A stretch of DNA of 52,629 nt from Actinomycetota bacterium (GTDB lineage Bacteria > Actinomycetota > Geothermincolia > Geothermincolales > RBG-13-55-18). Both the position numbers and the translations under genes were made by a program. Positions 5,638-13,383 of this stretch are shown one piece after another; positions within the stretch are counted from its first letter, which is position 1, and each line of letters starts with the position of its first letter. The DNA is taken from the NCBI GenBank assembly GCA_013178005.1, contig JABLXL010000013.1, positions 1 to 52,629 on the forward strand. Direction: 5' to 3'. The notes beneath the pieces were generated by a model. The model ran no database searches, was not told the DNA's origin, and saw nothing but the letters and a program-made list of their open reading frames with translations.

Positions 5638-8391
5638 ATGGATTACCGCAAGACCCTTAACCTCCCGCGTACCGACTTTCCCATGAAGGCAGACCTTCCG
5701 CGACGCGAACCGGAGATACAGAGGTCGTGGAAGGAAAAAGACATCTACCGCAGGGTCCTTGAGAAGAACGGCGGCAAGACGCCCTTCATCCTGCACGACG
5801 GGCCACCCTACGCCAACGGAGACCTGCACCTTGGAACCGCGCTCAACAAGGTGCTAAAGGACATCATCATCCGCCACAAGACCATGACCGGTCGCTTCTG
5901 CCCCTATGTGCCGGGCTGGGACTGTCACGGGCAACCCATCGAGTACAACGTGGAGCGGCAGCTCGGGGAGGAAAAGGGCAAACTGGACGTAATGGAGATA
6001 AGGAGGCGTTGCCGCGATTACGCCATGCACTACGTGGGGCGCCAGTCCGAGCAGTTCCAGCGCCTGGGGGTGCGCGGGGATTTCGACAACCCCTACCTGA
6101 CCCTGAAGCCGTCATACGAGGCGGTGAACATCGGCGTGCTCGCGGACCTGCTGGAAAAGGGGTTGGTCTACCGCAGCCGAAAGCCCATACATTGGTGCCC
6201 GCGCTGCGTCACCGCCCTGGCCGAGGCGGAGCTTGAATACGCGGACAAGACGTCCCCTTCCATCTACGTAAAGTTCCCCCTCACAGGCGGGCTACCCGGT
6301 GACGGCGGTGATGCATCGGTGGTGATATGGACCACGACCCCGTGGACCCTGCCCGCGAACGTCGCCATCGCGCTGCACCCGGAGATGGAATACGTCGTGG
6401 CGGAGGCGGACGGAGAACGATTGTTAGTGGGCGCTCCTCTTCTGGAGCGCGCCATGGAGGAGATGGGATACGACGGCTTCGTGGAGAGGGCGCGCTACAC
6501 GGGGGCCCAACTCGCCGGGCTCAAGGCGCGCCATCCCTGGAGGGACAGGGAATCCGTCCTGGTGAACTCGGGATATGTAACCACCGAGCAGGGAACGGGG
6601 GCGGTGCACATAGCGCCCGGCCACGGGGAGGAGGACTACCACGTGGGGCTGGAATTCGACCTCCCCATGGTTATGCCCGTCGACGACCTTGGAAGGTTCA
6701 CCTCCGAGGCGCCAGAGTTCGAGGGCCTGTTCATAGAAGAAGCCAACCCGCGCATCATCGAGGACCTCTCGGCACGCGGCCTGTTGTTGGGTCGCGGGGA
6801 GCTCGTCCATTCCTACCCCCACTGCTGGCGCTGCAAGGGTCCGGTGATCTTCCGCGCCACACCGCAGTGGTTCGTGGGTGTCGACCGGGCATACGGCGGC
6901 TCCACCCTGCGCGAGCGTTGCCTCGCGGCCATGGAGGAGGTGGAGTGGATCCCCTCCTGGAACAGCCGCCGCATGAGGGGGATGCTGGAGTCCCGTCCCG
7001 ACTGGTGCATATCGCGCCAGAGGGCATGGGGGGTGCCTATCCCGGCGTTCTATTGCCTTGACTGCGGTGGAGAGCTGTTTACGCCTGCTTCGCTGCGCAA
7101 GGTGGAGGCGTTGATCGCCAGGGAAGGAGCGGACGCCTGGTTCACGCGCGAGCCGGCGGAGATATTGGGAGATGATTTCTCCTGCCCGGAATGCGGCTCG
7201 ACCAGTTTTCGCAAGGAGATGGACATCCTGGACGTGTGGTTCGAGTCGGGAGTGAGCCATGAGGCGGTGCTCAACCAGTGGGGGGGCCTTGCCTGGCCGA
7301 GCGACATGTACCTCGAGGGGAGCGACCAGCACCGCGGTTGGTTTCAAACCTCCATGCTCACCGCCGTGGGAAAGCGCGGCGCTCCTCCCTACCGTTCCGT
7401 GCTCACCCACGGTTTCGTGGTTGACGGCGAGGGGAGGAAGATGTCCAAGCTCTTGGGGAACGTCATCAACCCCATGGAAATCTGCGACTCCCTCGGCGCG
7501 GATATCCTGCGCCTGTGGGTGGCAGCGGCGGACTACACCGTGGATATCCCCGCCTCGCGGGAGATCTTCGACCGCCTGGTGGAAGCCTATCGCAGGATAC
7601 GCAACACCCTGAGATTCCTGCTGGGCAACCTCTACGATTTCGAGCCTTCGGAGCACGCACTGGAACTGGAGGACATGCAGGAACTGGACAGGTGGATACT
7701 CTCGCGGCTGCACGACCTCGTCCTGCGCTGCGCGCGGGCATACGACGAGTACCAGCTACACGTGGTTTACCATTCCCTGCATAACTTCTGCGCCGTGGAC
7801 CTGAGCGCCCTCTACCTCGATATGCGCAAGGATTGCCTCTATACCTTCGCGCCTGATTCCCCGCAGAGGAGGTCGGCGCAGACCGCCATATATCACCTCG
7901 CGGACAGCCTCATCCGCGTCATGGCCCCCGTGCTCTGCCACACCGCCGAGGATGCGTGGTCGAACCTGCGCGGCCGGGAAGAGGAGAGCGTGCACCTGGC
8001 GGATTGGCCCAGCCCCGATACGCGATGGAAGGATGCCGGCCTCGAGGAGGCGTTCGGGCGCCTCCTCGAGGTGAGGGATATGGTGACCAAGGCGCTGGAG
8101 GAAAAGCGCGCCGCAAGGGAGATCGGAACGTCCCTGGAGGCGGCGGTGCGTATCGCCGCGCCCGCCTCCCTGGCGGCCGAGTTGCGTGAGAGAATTGACC
8201 TGCTCCCCACCCTTTTTATCGTCTCCCAGGTGGAGCTTGAGGAAGGGGCGGAAGCGGACGGATTACGGGTCGAGGTGAGCGGGGCCAAGGGCACCAAGTG
8301 TGCCCGCTGCTGGAATTTCCGCACAACGGTGGGGGAGGATCCCGCCCACCCCGAGATCTGCGACCGTTGCCTGGCGGCGATCTCCCGCTGA
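5638..8391 (+). CDS. ileS: Isoleucyl-tRNA synthetase
   Basis: 917-residue class Ia synthetase of the bacterial type that attaches isoleucine to tRNA-Ile. Order: catalytic domain with the HIGH-equivalent HLGT at 64-67 in GPPYANGDLHLGTALNK; CP1 editing domain with TTTPWTLPANVA and GTGAVHIAPGHGEEDY; return to the Rossmann fold with DQHRGWFQTS; KMSKS-equivalent KMSKL at 601-605; anticodon-binding helices; and a C-terminal zinc motif CARCWNF...CDRC. The serine usually ending KMSKS is leucine here. ATG 5638 follows GGAG at 5624. The size matches the E. coli type rather than the eukaryote-like type. It is followed by the traR-like gene, lspA and lgt, an order common in Gram-positives. Confidence 0.98.
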   Translation: MDYRKTLNLPRTDFPMKADLPRREPEIQRSWKEKDIYRRVLEKNGGKTPFILHDGPPYANGDLHLGTALNKVLKDIIIRHKTMTGRFCPYVPGWDCHGQPIEYNVERQLGEEKGKLDVMEIRRRCRDYAMHYVGRQSEQFQRLGVRGDFDNPYLTLKPSYEAVNIGVLADLLEKGLVYRSRKPIHWCPRCVTALAEAELEYADKTSPSIYVKFPLTGGLPGDGGDASVVIWTTTPWTLPANVAIALHPEMEYVVAEADGERLLVGAPLLERAMEEMGYDGFVERARYTGAQLAGLKARHPWRDRESVLVNSGYVTTEQGTGAVHIAPGHGEEDYHVGLEFDLPMVMPVDDLGRFTSEAPEFEGLFIEEANPRIIEDLSARGLLLGRGELVHSYPHCWRCKGPVIFRATPQWFVGVDRAYGGSTLRERCLAAMEEVEWIPSWNSRRMRGMLESRPDWCISRQRAWGVPIPAFYCLDCGGELFTPASLRKVEALIAREGADAWFTREPAEILGDDFSCPECGSTSFRKEMDILDVWFESGVSHEAVLNQWGGLAWPSDMYLEGSDQHRGWFQTSMLTAVGKRGAPPYRSVLTHGFVVDGEGRKMSKLLGNVINPMEICDSLGADILRLWVAAADYTVDIPASREIFDRLVEAYRRIRNTLRFLLGNLYDFEPSEHALELEDMQELDRWILSRLHDLVLRCARAYDEYQLHVVYHSLHNFCAVDLSALYLDMRKDCLYTFAPDSPQRRSAQTAIYHLADSLIRVMAPVLCHTAEDAWSNLRGREEESVHLADWPSPDTRWKDAGLEEAFGRLLEVRDMVTKALEEKRAAREIGTSLEAAVRIAAPASLAAELRERIDLLPTLFIVSQVELEEGAEADGLRVEVSGAKGTKCARCWNFRTTVGEDPAHPEICDRCLAAISR

Positions 8392-8405
8392 GACGCTCGC
8401 GTCTC
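8390..8405 (+). terminator. Hairpin at the ileS stop codon
   Basis: A perfect stem GAGACG-ctcg-CGTCTC overlaps the last bases of the ileS stop codon. It lacks a following T-run, so it may be an RNA 3' stabiliser or a weak terminator. A promoter-like pair lies about 110 bp further on. Confidence 0.4.
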
Positions 8406-8517
8406 CGCTCATCAATCGCTGCGCCTGGATCGCGGAAGGCGTTCAATCCGCAATCCCCGGCCCGCGTTAGCTTCGTCGGCCGAGATTGAATCGTATCTTG
8501 TTCTCCCAAGCTGGCAC

Positions 8518-8545
8518 TTGTGCGACGAAAAGAATCGTGCATAAT
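8518..8545 (+). promoter_or_regulatory. Candidate promoter for the traR-lspA genes
   Basis: TTGTGC (8518-8523) and CATAAT (8540-8545) are separated by 16 bp, about 45 bp before the start of the DksA/TraR-like gene. The match to sigma-70 boxes is reasonable but unproven. Confidence 0.45.
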
Positions 8546-8588
8546 AGGGATAATGCCGGGAGCGAAGCTGAAGTGAGCGAGGATGGTG

Positions 8589-8963
8589 ATGAACAAGAAA
8601 CAACTTGCTTCCTTCAAGAAGATACTCCTTGAGGAAAAAGAATCCCTTGAGAAGGAATACCGCGAGCTTGAGGAGGGGAACCTCCATTCCTCGCAGTCGG
8701 AGTTCTCGGGAGAGATGCCCTTCGAGGAGGACTACGCCGCGAGCGGCACCGCCACTTTCGAGAGGGAGCGCGACCTCTCGCTGTCGGAAAACGTCAAGGA
8801 CATACTGCAGAAAGTGAACGAAGCCCTCGAGCGCATCGAGGCGGGGACCTACGGTAAATGCATTTCCTGCGGGGCCGACATCCCCATCGAGCGTCTCCAG
8901 GCCCTTCCCTACGCGAGCCTCTGTATCCCGTGCAAGCAGAAGGAAGAAAAGGAACTCCGCTGA
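8589..8963 (+). CDS. DksA/TraR C4-type zinc-finger protein
   Basis: About 124 residues. The N-terminal half is a charged coiled coil (KILLEEKESLEKEYRELEEG), and the C-terminal half has the four-cysteine zinc finger CISC...CIPC of the DksA/TraR family, preceded by the family motif IEAGTYGKCISCG. DksA proteins enter the RNA polymerase secondary channel and tune transcription with ppGpp; whether this homologue does so is not known. It lacks an obvious acidic DxxDxA tip. ATG 8589 has AGCGAGG at a normal distance, whereas ATG 8583 directly abuts it; both are possible. The 3' end overlaps or touches lspA. Confidence 0.88.
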   Translation: MNKKQLASFKKILLEEKESLEKEYRELEEGNLHSSQSEFSGEMPFEEDYAASGTATFERERDLSLSENVKDILQKVNEALERIEAGTYGKCISCGADIPIERLQALPYASLCIPCKQKEEKELR

Positions 8964-9433
8964 CCCTTGCTGTCGCCTCCCTGGCGACCCTGGCACTCGA
9001 CCAGTTGAGCAAAGCGCTGGTAAGAATCTATATGCCCCCGGAGAAGGAGGGCGTTTCCATCTCCTTCCTCACCTTGCGCCAGGTGCGCAATCCCGGTACC
9101 GCCTTCGGCATCATCCAGGGCAGGTCATGGCCGATTTTCCTGGCCAGCATGGCCGTCTTCGCAGCGTTGCTCCTGGTGCTATGGAGATGGGGAGGGCCGG
9201 GAGGGCGTTTTTTCCAGACCGGGCTGGGCTTGATAATAGGTGGGGCCATAGGTAACATCATCGACAGGATAGCCCTCGGCGCGGTGGTGGATTTTATCGA
9301 CGTGGGCTTCTGGCCGGTTTTCAACCTTGCCGACACGGCCATCGTCATCGGTGTGGGCATGACCATGGCGGTGGTGATAAAGGAAGGCCTGCTGAAAAAG
9401 CCGGGCGGTGAGAGCCGGAACCAGGAAGGATGA
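8930..9433 (+). CDS. lspA: Lipoprotein signal peptidase (signal peptidase II)
   Basis: Membrane aspartyl protease that cleaves the signal peptide of diacylglyceryl-modified prolipoproteins. Four hydrophobic segments are visible. The family boxes are DQLSK, RNPGTAFG, GNIIDRIALGAVVDFID and FNLADTA; the catalytic aspartates are those in VVDFID and NLAD. The conservative start is GTG 8930, overlapping the traR-like gene by 34 bp, but it lacks a ribosome-binding site. A CTG at 8960, overlapping the upstream stop as CTGA and preceded by AAAAGGAA, would give the usual family N-terminal length and is a serious alternative. The substrate pool includes the LivJ-like lipoprotein in this window. Confidence 0.94.
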   Translation: MQAEGRKGTPLTLAVASLATLALDQLSKALVRIYMPPEKEGVSISFLTLRQVRNPGTAFGIIQGRSWPIFLASMAVFAALLLVLWRWGGPGGRFFQTGLGLIIGGAIGNIIDRIALGAVVDFIDVGFWPVFNLADTAIVIGVGMTMAVVIKEGLLKKPGGESRNQEG

Positions 9434-9487
9434 CCCGCGGTTGTACCATCGTTTAATGCCGGCCAATAGACCAGGGAGGATTGCCGC

Positions 9488-10255
9488 TTGAAACCGGAGC
9501 TTTTCCGCGTCGGCCCCCTTACCGTGCATTCATATGGCTTCTTCCTGGCCCTGGCCTTCATCGTGGGGATGCTGGTCAGCTTCTGGTATCTACGGCGCCG
9601 TTTCGTGGACGCCTACGTGGTCTTCGAGTTGGTGTTGGCGGCCGCGGTGGGGGGGATAGTGGGCGCGCGTGCGTTCTATGTCATAGGGCACTGGAGCGAG
9701 TTCTCCTCCAGTTGGTGGGAGGCGTTCAAGTTCTGGAACGTGCAGGGCTTGGTGTTCTACGGAGGTTTCATACTCGGCGTTGCGGCCGCGGCGGCGGTGG
9801 TAAAGATGCGCGGCCTCTCCATCGGTGAGGTGCTCGATTCGGGGGGGCTCGCCGTTCCGCTGTCCCTCGCGGTAGCGAGAGTGGGGTGCTACCTGAACGG
9901 CTGCTGTTTCGGGAAATCGAGCGGGCTGCCATGGGCGGTGACCTTTCCCGCCGGCACCCAGGCAACTATGGGTATGCCACCCAACCCCGTCCATCCCACC
10001 CAGATATACGAACTGATCATGGACCTGGCTATTTTCGTCGTGCTGCTCGCCGTCCATAAACGCTTCCGTTACCGGGGCGAGATCATGCTCGCATTCGTTA
10101 TGCTCTACGCAGTGGCGCGTTTCGCCAACGAGTTCTTCCGCTACCATACAAAACCCTCCGGAAGCCTGTTCTTCCAGGTCCTGAGCGCGGCGGCGTTCGC
10201 GGTGGCCGGCCTGGTGCTGCTGTTCAGGCGGCGCCTGCTTCCGGAGGCGAGGTGA
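9488..10255 (+). CDS. lgt: Prolipoprotein diacylglyceryl transferase
   Basis: 255-residue polytopic membrane enzyme that transfers diacylglycerol from phosphatidylglycerol to the lipobox cysteine, the step before LspA. Features seen: the N-terminal HSYGFFLALAFIVG segment, the GLVFYGGF box, the Lgt signature region VARVGCYLNGCCFGK, HPTQIYE, and a late helix with ANEFFRYH. The length is slightly short but within the family range. TTG 9488 is supported by AGGGAGG at 9474-9480. It follows lspA by 54 bp and ends 1 bp before the pseudouridine synthase, so lspA-lgt-rluD are probably one transcript. Confidence 0.96.
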   Translation: MKPELFRVGPLTVHSYGFFLALAFIVGMLVSFWYLRRRFVDAYVVFELVLAAAVGGIVGARAFYVIGHWSEFSSSWWEAFKFWNVQGLVFYGGFILGVAAAAAVVKMRGLSIGEVLDSGGLAVPLSLAVARVGCYLNGCCFGKSSGLPWAVTFPAGTQATMGMPPNPVHPTQIYELIMDLAIFVVLLAVHKRFRYRGEIMLAFVMLYAVARFANEFFRYHTKPSGSLFFQVLSAAAFAVAGLVLLFRRRLLPEAR

Positions 10256-10256
10256 C

Positions 10257-11201
10257 TTGGGGGCTATCCGCTTCAAGGTAGGCGACGACGGAGAAGGCGT
10301 GAGGCTTGATGTCTACGTGTCCCTTCACGCCGAGATGACCCGTGCCGCTGCGCAGCGCCTGATCGCAGAGGGCAGGGTGACGGTCGACGGCATAACCGCG
10401 CGCAAGCGCCACCTCCTGCGAGCGGGGGAGCTGGTGGAGTTCACCGTTCCGGACCCCTCGCCTCCCGGTCCGAGGGCGCAGGAAATACCCATCCGCGTGC
10501 TGTACCAGGATGCCGACCTGGCGGTGGTATGCAAGCCGGCGGGAATGGTGGTGCACCCCGCCGCCGGACACCATGAGGGCACGCTGGTGAACGCGCTGCT
10601 GTTCGCCCTGGACGGGTTGTCAGGGGTGGGCGGAGTGAGCAGGCCAGGAATCGTCCACCGCCTGGATAAGGACACCTCGGGACTGATGGTGGTGGCCAAG
10701 AACGACCGCTCTCACCATCTCCTCCAGGGCATGATAAAGGATCGTTCCTTGCGTCGCTTCTACCTCGTCCTGGTGCACGGGGTTCCTGCCACGGATATGG
10801 GGACGGTAGCGGCGCCGGTGGGGAGGGACGCGAGGAACCGCAAGCGCATGGCGGTCACTTCCGCTTCCGGCAGGGAGGCCGTGACCCATTTCAAGGTCTT
10901 GCGCGATTTCGGGCGCGCGTCCCTGCTCGAGGCCGAACTACAGACGGGGAGGACACACCAGATCAGGGTGCACATGGCCTATATCGGGCATCCGGTAGCT
11001 GGGGACAGGGAATACGGGCGGCCCGGATCCCTGGAAGCAGAGCTGGGTTTGAAGCGCCAGTTCCTCCACGCCTGGAAACTGTCCTTCGAGCATCCCCTCA
11101 CCGGGGAAGTCCTGGTCTTCGAGGAGCCCCTTCCCGAGGACCTGAAGCTTGCCATTGACCGCCTGGCTTCAATATCCGAGACCACAAGACACTCCCGCTG
11201 A
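10257..11201 (+). CDS. RluA-family 23S rRNA pseudouridine synthase (RluD-like)
   Basis: 314-residue pseudouridine synthase. An N-terminal S4 RNA-binding domain spans residues 14-64 (RLDVYVSLHAEMTRAAAQRL), followed by the RluA catalytic domain with the signature HRLDKDTSGLMVVAKN; the Asp in RLDKDTSG is the nucleophile. Further motifs are LQTGRTHQIRVHMA and a C-terminal LHAWKLSFEHP. It resembles RluD/YlyB, which modifies helix 69 of 23S rRNA, but the target is inferred. TTG 10257 lies one base after the lgt stop with GGAGGCGAGG upstream. The position after lspA is conserved in many Gram-positives. Confidence 0.95.
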   Translation: MGAIRFKVGDDGEGVRLDVYVSLHAEMTRAAAQRLIAEGRVTVDGITARKRHLLRAGELVEFTVPDPSPPGPRAQEIPIRVLYQDADLAVVCKPAGMVVHPAAGHHEGTLVNALLFALDGLSGVGGVSRPGIVHRLDKDTSGLMVVAKNDRSHHLLQGMIKDRSLRRFYLVLVHGVPATDMGTVAAPVGRDARNRKRMAVTSASGREAVTHFKVLRDFGRASLLEAELQTGRTHQIRVHMAYIGHPVAGDREYGRPGSLEAELGLKRQFLHAWKLSFEHPLTGEVLVFEEPLPEDLKLAIDRLASISETTRHSR

Positions 11202-11225
11202 CGCCCCGGTTCCGACCATTCATGC

Positions 11226-11247
11226 CCCGAAAACATGCGTTTTCGGG
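11226..11247 (+). terminator. Terminator-like hairpin after the pseudouridine synthase gene
   Basis: A perfect 9-bp stem CCCGAAAAC-atgc-GTTTTCGGG is followed by AATCTTCTCA. It lies 25 bp past the stop codon and probably ends the ileS/lspA/lgt transcript unit. The stem is strong; the T-tract is poor. Confidence 0.6.
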
Positions 11248-11303
11248 AATCTTCTCATCGTCTGCGCGCCATGGGCGGATAATAGTAGTGAAAGGAGGTC
11301 TTC

Positions 11304-11624
11304 ATGAGTATGCTGTATGGCGATAGGACGTTCCTCGACGGGAATGGGGCCTGCGACAGCATCATACGCATCGAGCTCATCACCCACTTTCACCGCAATC
11401 CGGGCATGGAGGGGACGCCGGAGCGCATGGCGGATGCCATAGGCCGGGAGAGGAAACGGGTGGAGGCTCAGCTTAAAAAGCTTGTGCAGTTGCGTATCCT
11501 GGAGGAAAGGGTTAAGGAAGGCGTGAAAACCTACCGCTACCTCCCGCCCGTTTCCATATCCTCAAGGCGGTGCGTGGAGGGTAAGGCTCCGGACACGGAG
11601 AACGCGGTGGTCGGAGCCACCTGA
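11304..11624 (+). CDS. Small winged-helix-like protein, paralogue 1
   Basis: 106-residue protein not assigned to a named family. Residues 20-80 look like a winged helix: a helix IIRIELITHFHRNPG, a second helix MADAIGRERKRVEAQLKKLVQL, then ILEERVKEGVKTYRYLPP, which fits the wing. It is closely related to the protein at 11790-12158: over 47 ungapped positions (20-66 here, 5-51 there) 21 are identical. A very good ribosome-binding site, AAAGGAGGTC, precedes ATG 11304. DNA binding is inferred from the fold pattern; a HTH-like sensor or dimerisation module is the alternative. The C-terminal 25 residues are unstructured. It stands alone between two hairpin-rich spacers. Confidence 0.75.
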   Translation: MSMLYGDRTFLDGNGACDSIIRIELITHFHRNPGMEGTPERMADAIGRERKRVEAQLKKLVQLRILEERVKEGVKTYRYLPPVSISSRRCVEGKAPDTENAVVGAT

Positions 11625-11642
11625 GATGCGCGGGCACGGGAT

Positions 11643-11715
11643 GGGGCGCCCGCTCGCCCCCCAACGATTACCTTTAGGTAGCAAAATCACTCCGCTGGCG
11701 GAGAAAAAGTTTTTC
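11643..11715 (+). other. Cluster of three hairpins between the winged-helix genes
   Basis: Three consecutive stem-loops: GGGGCG-cccgct-CGCCCC (11643-11660), TACCT-tt-AGGTA (11669-11680) and CTCCGC-tg-GCGGAG (11690-11703). They are followed by the palindromic GAAAAAGTTTTTC (11703-11715), whose T-run makes the last stem terminator-like. This probably ends the first winged-helix transcript; the other stems could be regulatory. Confidence 0.55.
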
Positions 11716-11789
11716 AGCATGGAATGAAAAGGGATAATTCGTTCAGGGCGCATGTTCGGAGGCGAAGCACGGAGGCGCGGGGAGGAGAG

Positions 11790-12158
11790 ATGTCGGGCAA
11801 GATCATACGCGTGGAAGTGATATCCTTTTTCAATCGAAATCCCGGGCGACGGTGCACATGCGAGGAGATCTCCGGCATGCTGGCCAGAACGAAGGATGAA
11901 GTGGAACCGGAACTCAACAACCTGGTGCGCCTGGGCATACTGGACTGTATTGAGGACGGCAAAAAGATGTTATATGCCGCAAGGGAGGCCTATACAGGCG
12001 GCGCCAGACACCGCTCGCGCGAGGACGCCGATGACGGTTTCATGGGCGAGGGCAAGCGCCGGAGTGAGGCCGTGGACGCAGGCAAATTCCCTGTCGAGCG
12101 CCGTTACAACGATACGTCCGAGAAGACGGAGGTAGAATGGCGTTGCGATGCGGGGTGA
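11790..12158 (+). CDS. Small winged-helix-like protein, paralogue 2
   Basis: 122-residue protein whose residues 5-65 (IIRVEVISFFNRNPG, then LARTKDEVEPELNNLVRLGIL) match the predicted winged helix of the gene at 11304-11624; both share the RNPG turn and the LV-LxIL helix end. Beyond residue 68 it has a highly charged, probably disordered tail of about 55 residues unlike its neighbour. ATG 11790 is preferred over ATG 11724 because GGGGAGGAGAG lies directly upstream and the protein then aligns end to end with its paralogue. Function is unknown; a tandem pair of small DNA-binding regulators is the best guess. Confidence 0.72.
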   Translation: MSGKIIRVEVISFFNRNPGRRCTCEEISGMLARTKDEVEPELNNLVRLGILDCIEDGKKMLYAAREAYTGGARHRSREDADDGFMGEGKRRSEAVDAGKFPVERRYNDTSEKTEVEWRCDAG

Positions 12159-12270
12159 ACCCCCACGCCCAGGTCGATGCAGGCCGGGCTCACACGGTAC
12201 GGATTCTGAAACCCGCTCTAGCTCCCGATCTCTGCAGGTTGATCGCAAGCGTTCGCGCAACGCGTTTCTA

Positions 12271-12325
12271 ATCCTCCAGGGAAAAGCCCAGGGAGGACAT
12301 CTCCGCCTCCAGCTCTTAGATGAGC
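12271..12325. repeat. Partial decayed copy of the RecB-like gene's 3' end
   Basis: Bases 12271-12325 match 12417-12471, the 3' coding end of the minus-strand nuclease gene, at 52 of 55 positions by eye, offset by 146 bp. On the minus strand this copy encodes the EMSSLGFSLED end of that protein, with a stop nearby. The surrounding spacer (12159-12395) otherwise holds nothing recognisable. It is likely a tandem duplication remnant. Confidence 0.8.
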
Positions 12326-12395
12326 GGTCTCGATATCCTTATCTTTACGTAAGGCATGAGGGCGACACCAGCGTATCATGGCATCCTGGGTCGCC

Positions 12396-13259
12396 TCAGT
12401 CGCATTCCGTGGCGTCATCCTCAAGGGAAAAGCCCAGGGAGGACATCTCCGCCTCCAGCTCGGAGATGAGCTCATCTAACCTCTCGCGGCGCTTGAGCAA
12501 CGCCCTGTGGCGGGAGCGGAAGCTCCTCTCGGCGTCTTCCGCGCGGTCGAACGCGGGACAGATATCCCGGTACGAGCACCAGTCGCAAAGGCGGTTGGGC
12601 GTGGGTTCGAATTCGCCGTGGGAGATGAGCTCCGCGACTCCATCTATGCGCTCTCTGACCCGCGCGAGCCCCTCTTCGTCCAAAGGCCGGGTTGAGAAGC
12701 GCTGGTTGGGGACCAGGTAGTAGAAAGTGAGCTTCGAAGGGGTGATCCCCCAGACCTCTCCGCAAGCGAGCTGGTATATGGGCAACTGGAGGTCCTCGCG
12801 TAGCCTGGAGAGCTCGGGGAGGCGCCGGTTGGTCTTGTAGTCGATGATCTCGTACTTTCCATCGGGGTGGCGGTCCACGCGGTCGATTACCCCGCTCAGG
12901 ATATAGCCTCCCATGTTCAGCTCGAAACGCTCCTCCAACGCCACCGGGAGGCGGAAATCGGCCACGTTCGCGTGGTAATAGCAGGTCAACACCTCGCGGG
13001 CGTGCTCCAGGAACGACTCCTCCTGTTCCTCGTCCTCGAAACCCTCCCTGCTCCAGCAGGACAGCAGGTGTTCCTGGAGCTCTTCCAGGCTGGGGGGGAC
13101 GGGAACGTCGCGCCGGTAAAGCCATTCCAGCGCGGCGTGCAGGCTTCTCCCGAAGGAGAGGTGAGGACTCGGCTCCTCCTCGATGCCGTCCACGTAACGG
13201 TAGCGGTAGGCCAGTGGGCAACGCTCGTAGGAGCTGATGGCGGTATAGCTGAGTCGCAT
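12396..13259 (-). CDS. RecB/AddB-like PD-(D/E)XK nuclease with Fe-S cysteines
   Basis: 287-residue stand-alone nuclease of the RecB/Cas4/AddB superfamily. The active-site set is visible: His41, Asp126 (GVIDRVDR), Asp140-x-Lys142 (EIIDYKTN) and the helix QLPIYQLA at 158-165. Four cysteines arranged one plus three (Cys14; Cys225, Cys228, Cys234 in CDWCSYRDICP) match the 4Fe-4S clasp of AddB and Cas4. The last 45 residues form a charged helix. There is no helicase domain and no partner gene adjacent. ATG at 13259 has GGGAGGA five bases upstream. It is divergent from dnaE. A role in DNA end processing is inferred; with no Cas genes near, a CRISPR role is unsupported. Confidence 0.9.
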   Translation of the reverse strand: MRLSYTAISSYERCPLAYRYRYVDGIEEEPSPHLSFGRSLHAALEWLYRRDVPVPPSLEELQEHLLSCWSREGFEDEEQEESFLEHAREVLTCYYHANVADFRLPVALEERFELNMGGYILSGVIDRVDRHPDGKYEIIDYKTNRRLPELSRLREDLQLPIYQLACGEVWGITPSKLTFYYLVPNQRFSTRPLDEEGLARVRERIDGVAELISHGEFEPTPNRLCDWCSYRDICPAFDRAEDAERSFRSRHRALLKRRERLDELISELEAEMSSLGFSLEDDATECD

Positions 13260-13383
13260 GTCATTCCTCCCATACGCTGGACTCTACGCTAATGAAACGC
13301 CCGGATCGCGCTCTCACGCCCGGGGACTGGCACGGAAGCCGAGGCAACCGCATATTCCTCGCCGCGTTGTCGTAACGGAAAGT

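Noticed and set aside
12396-13259. Interpretation of the nuclease as Cas4
   Set aside because: No cas genes and no repeat-spacer array anywhere in the window; the AddB-like assignment is equally good.
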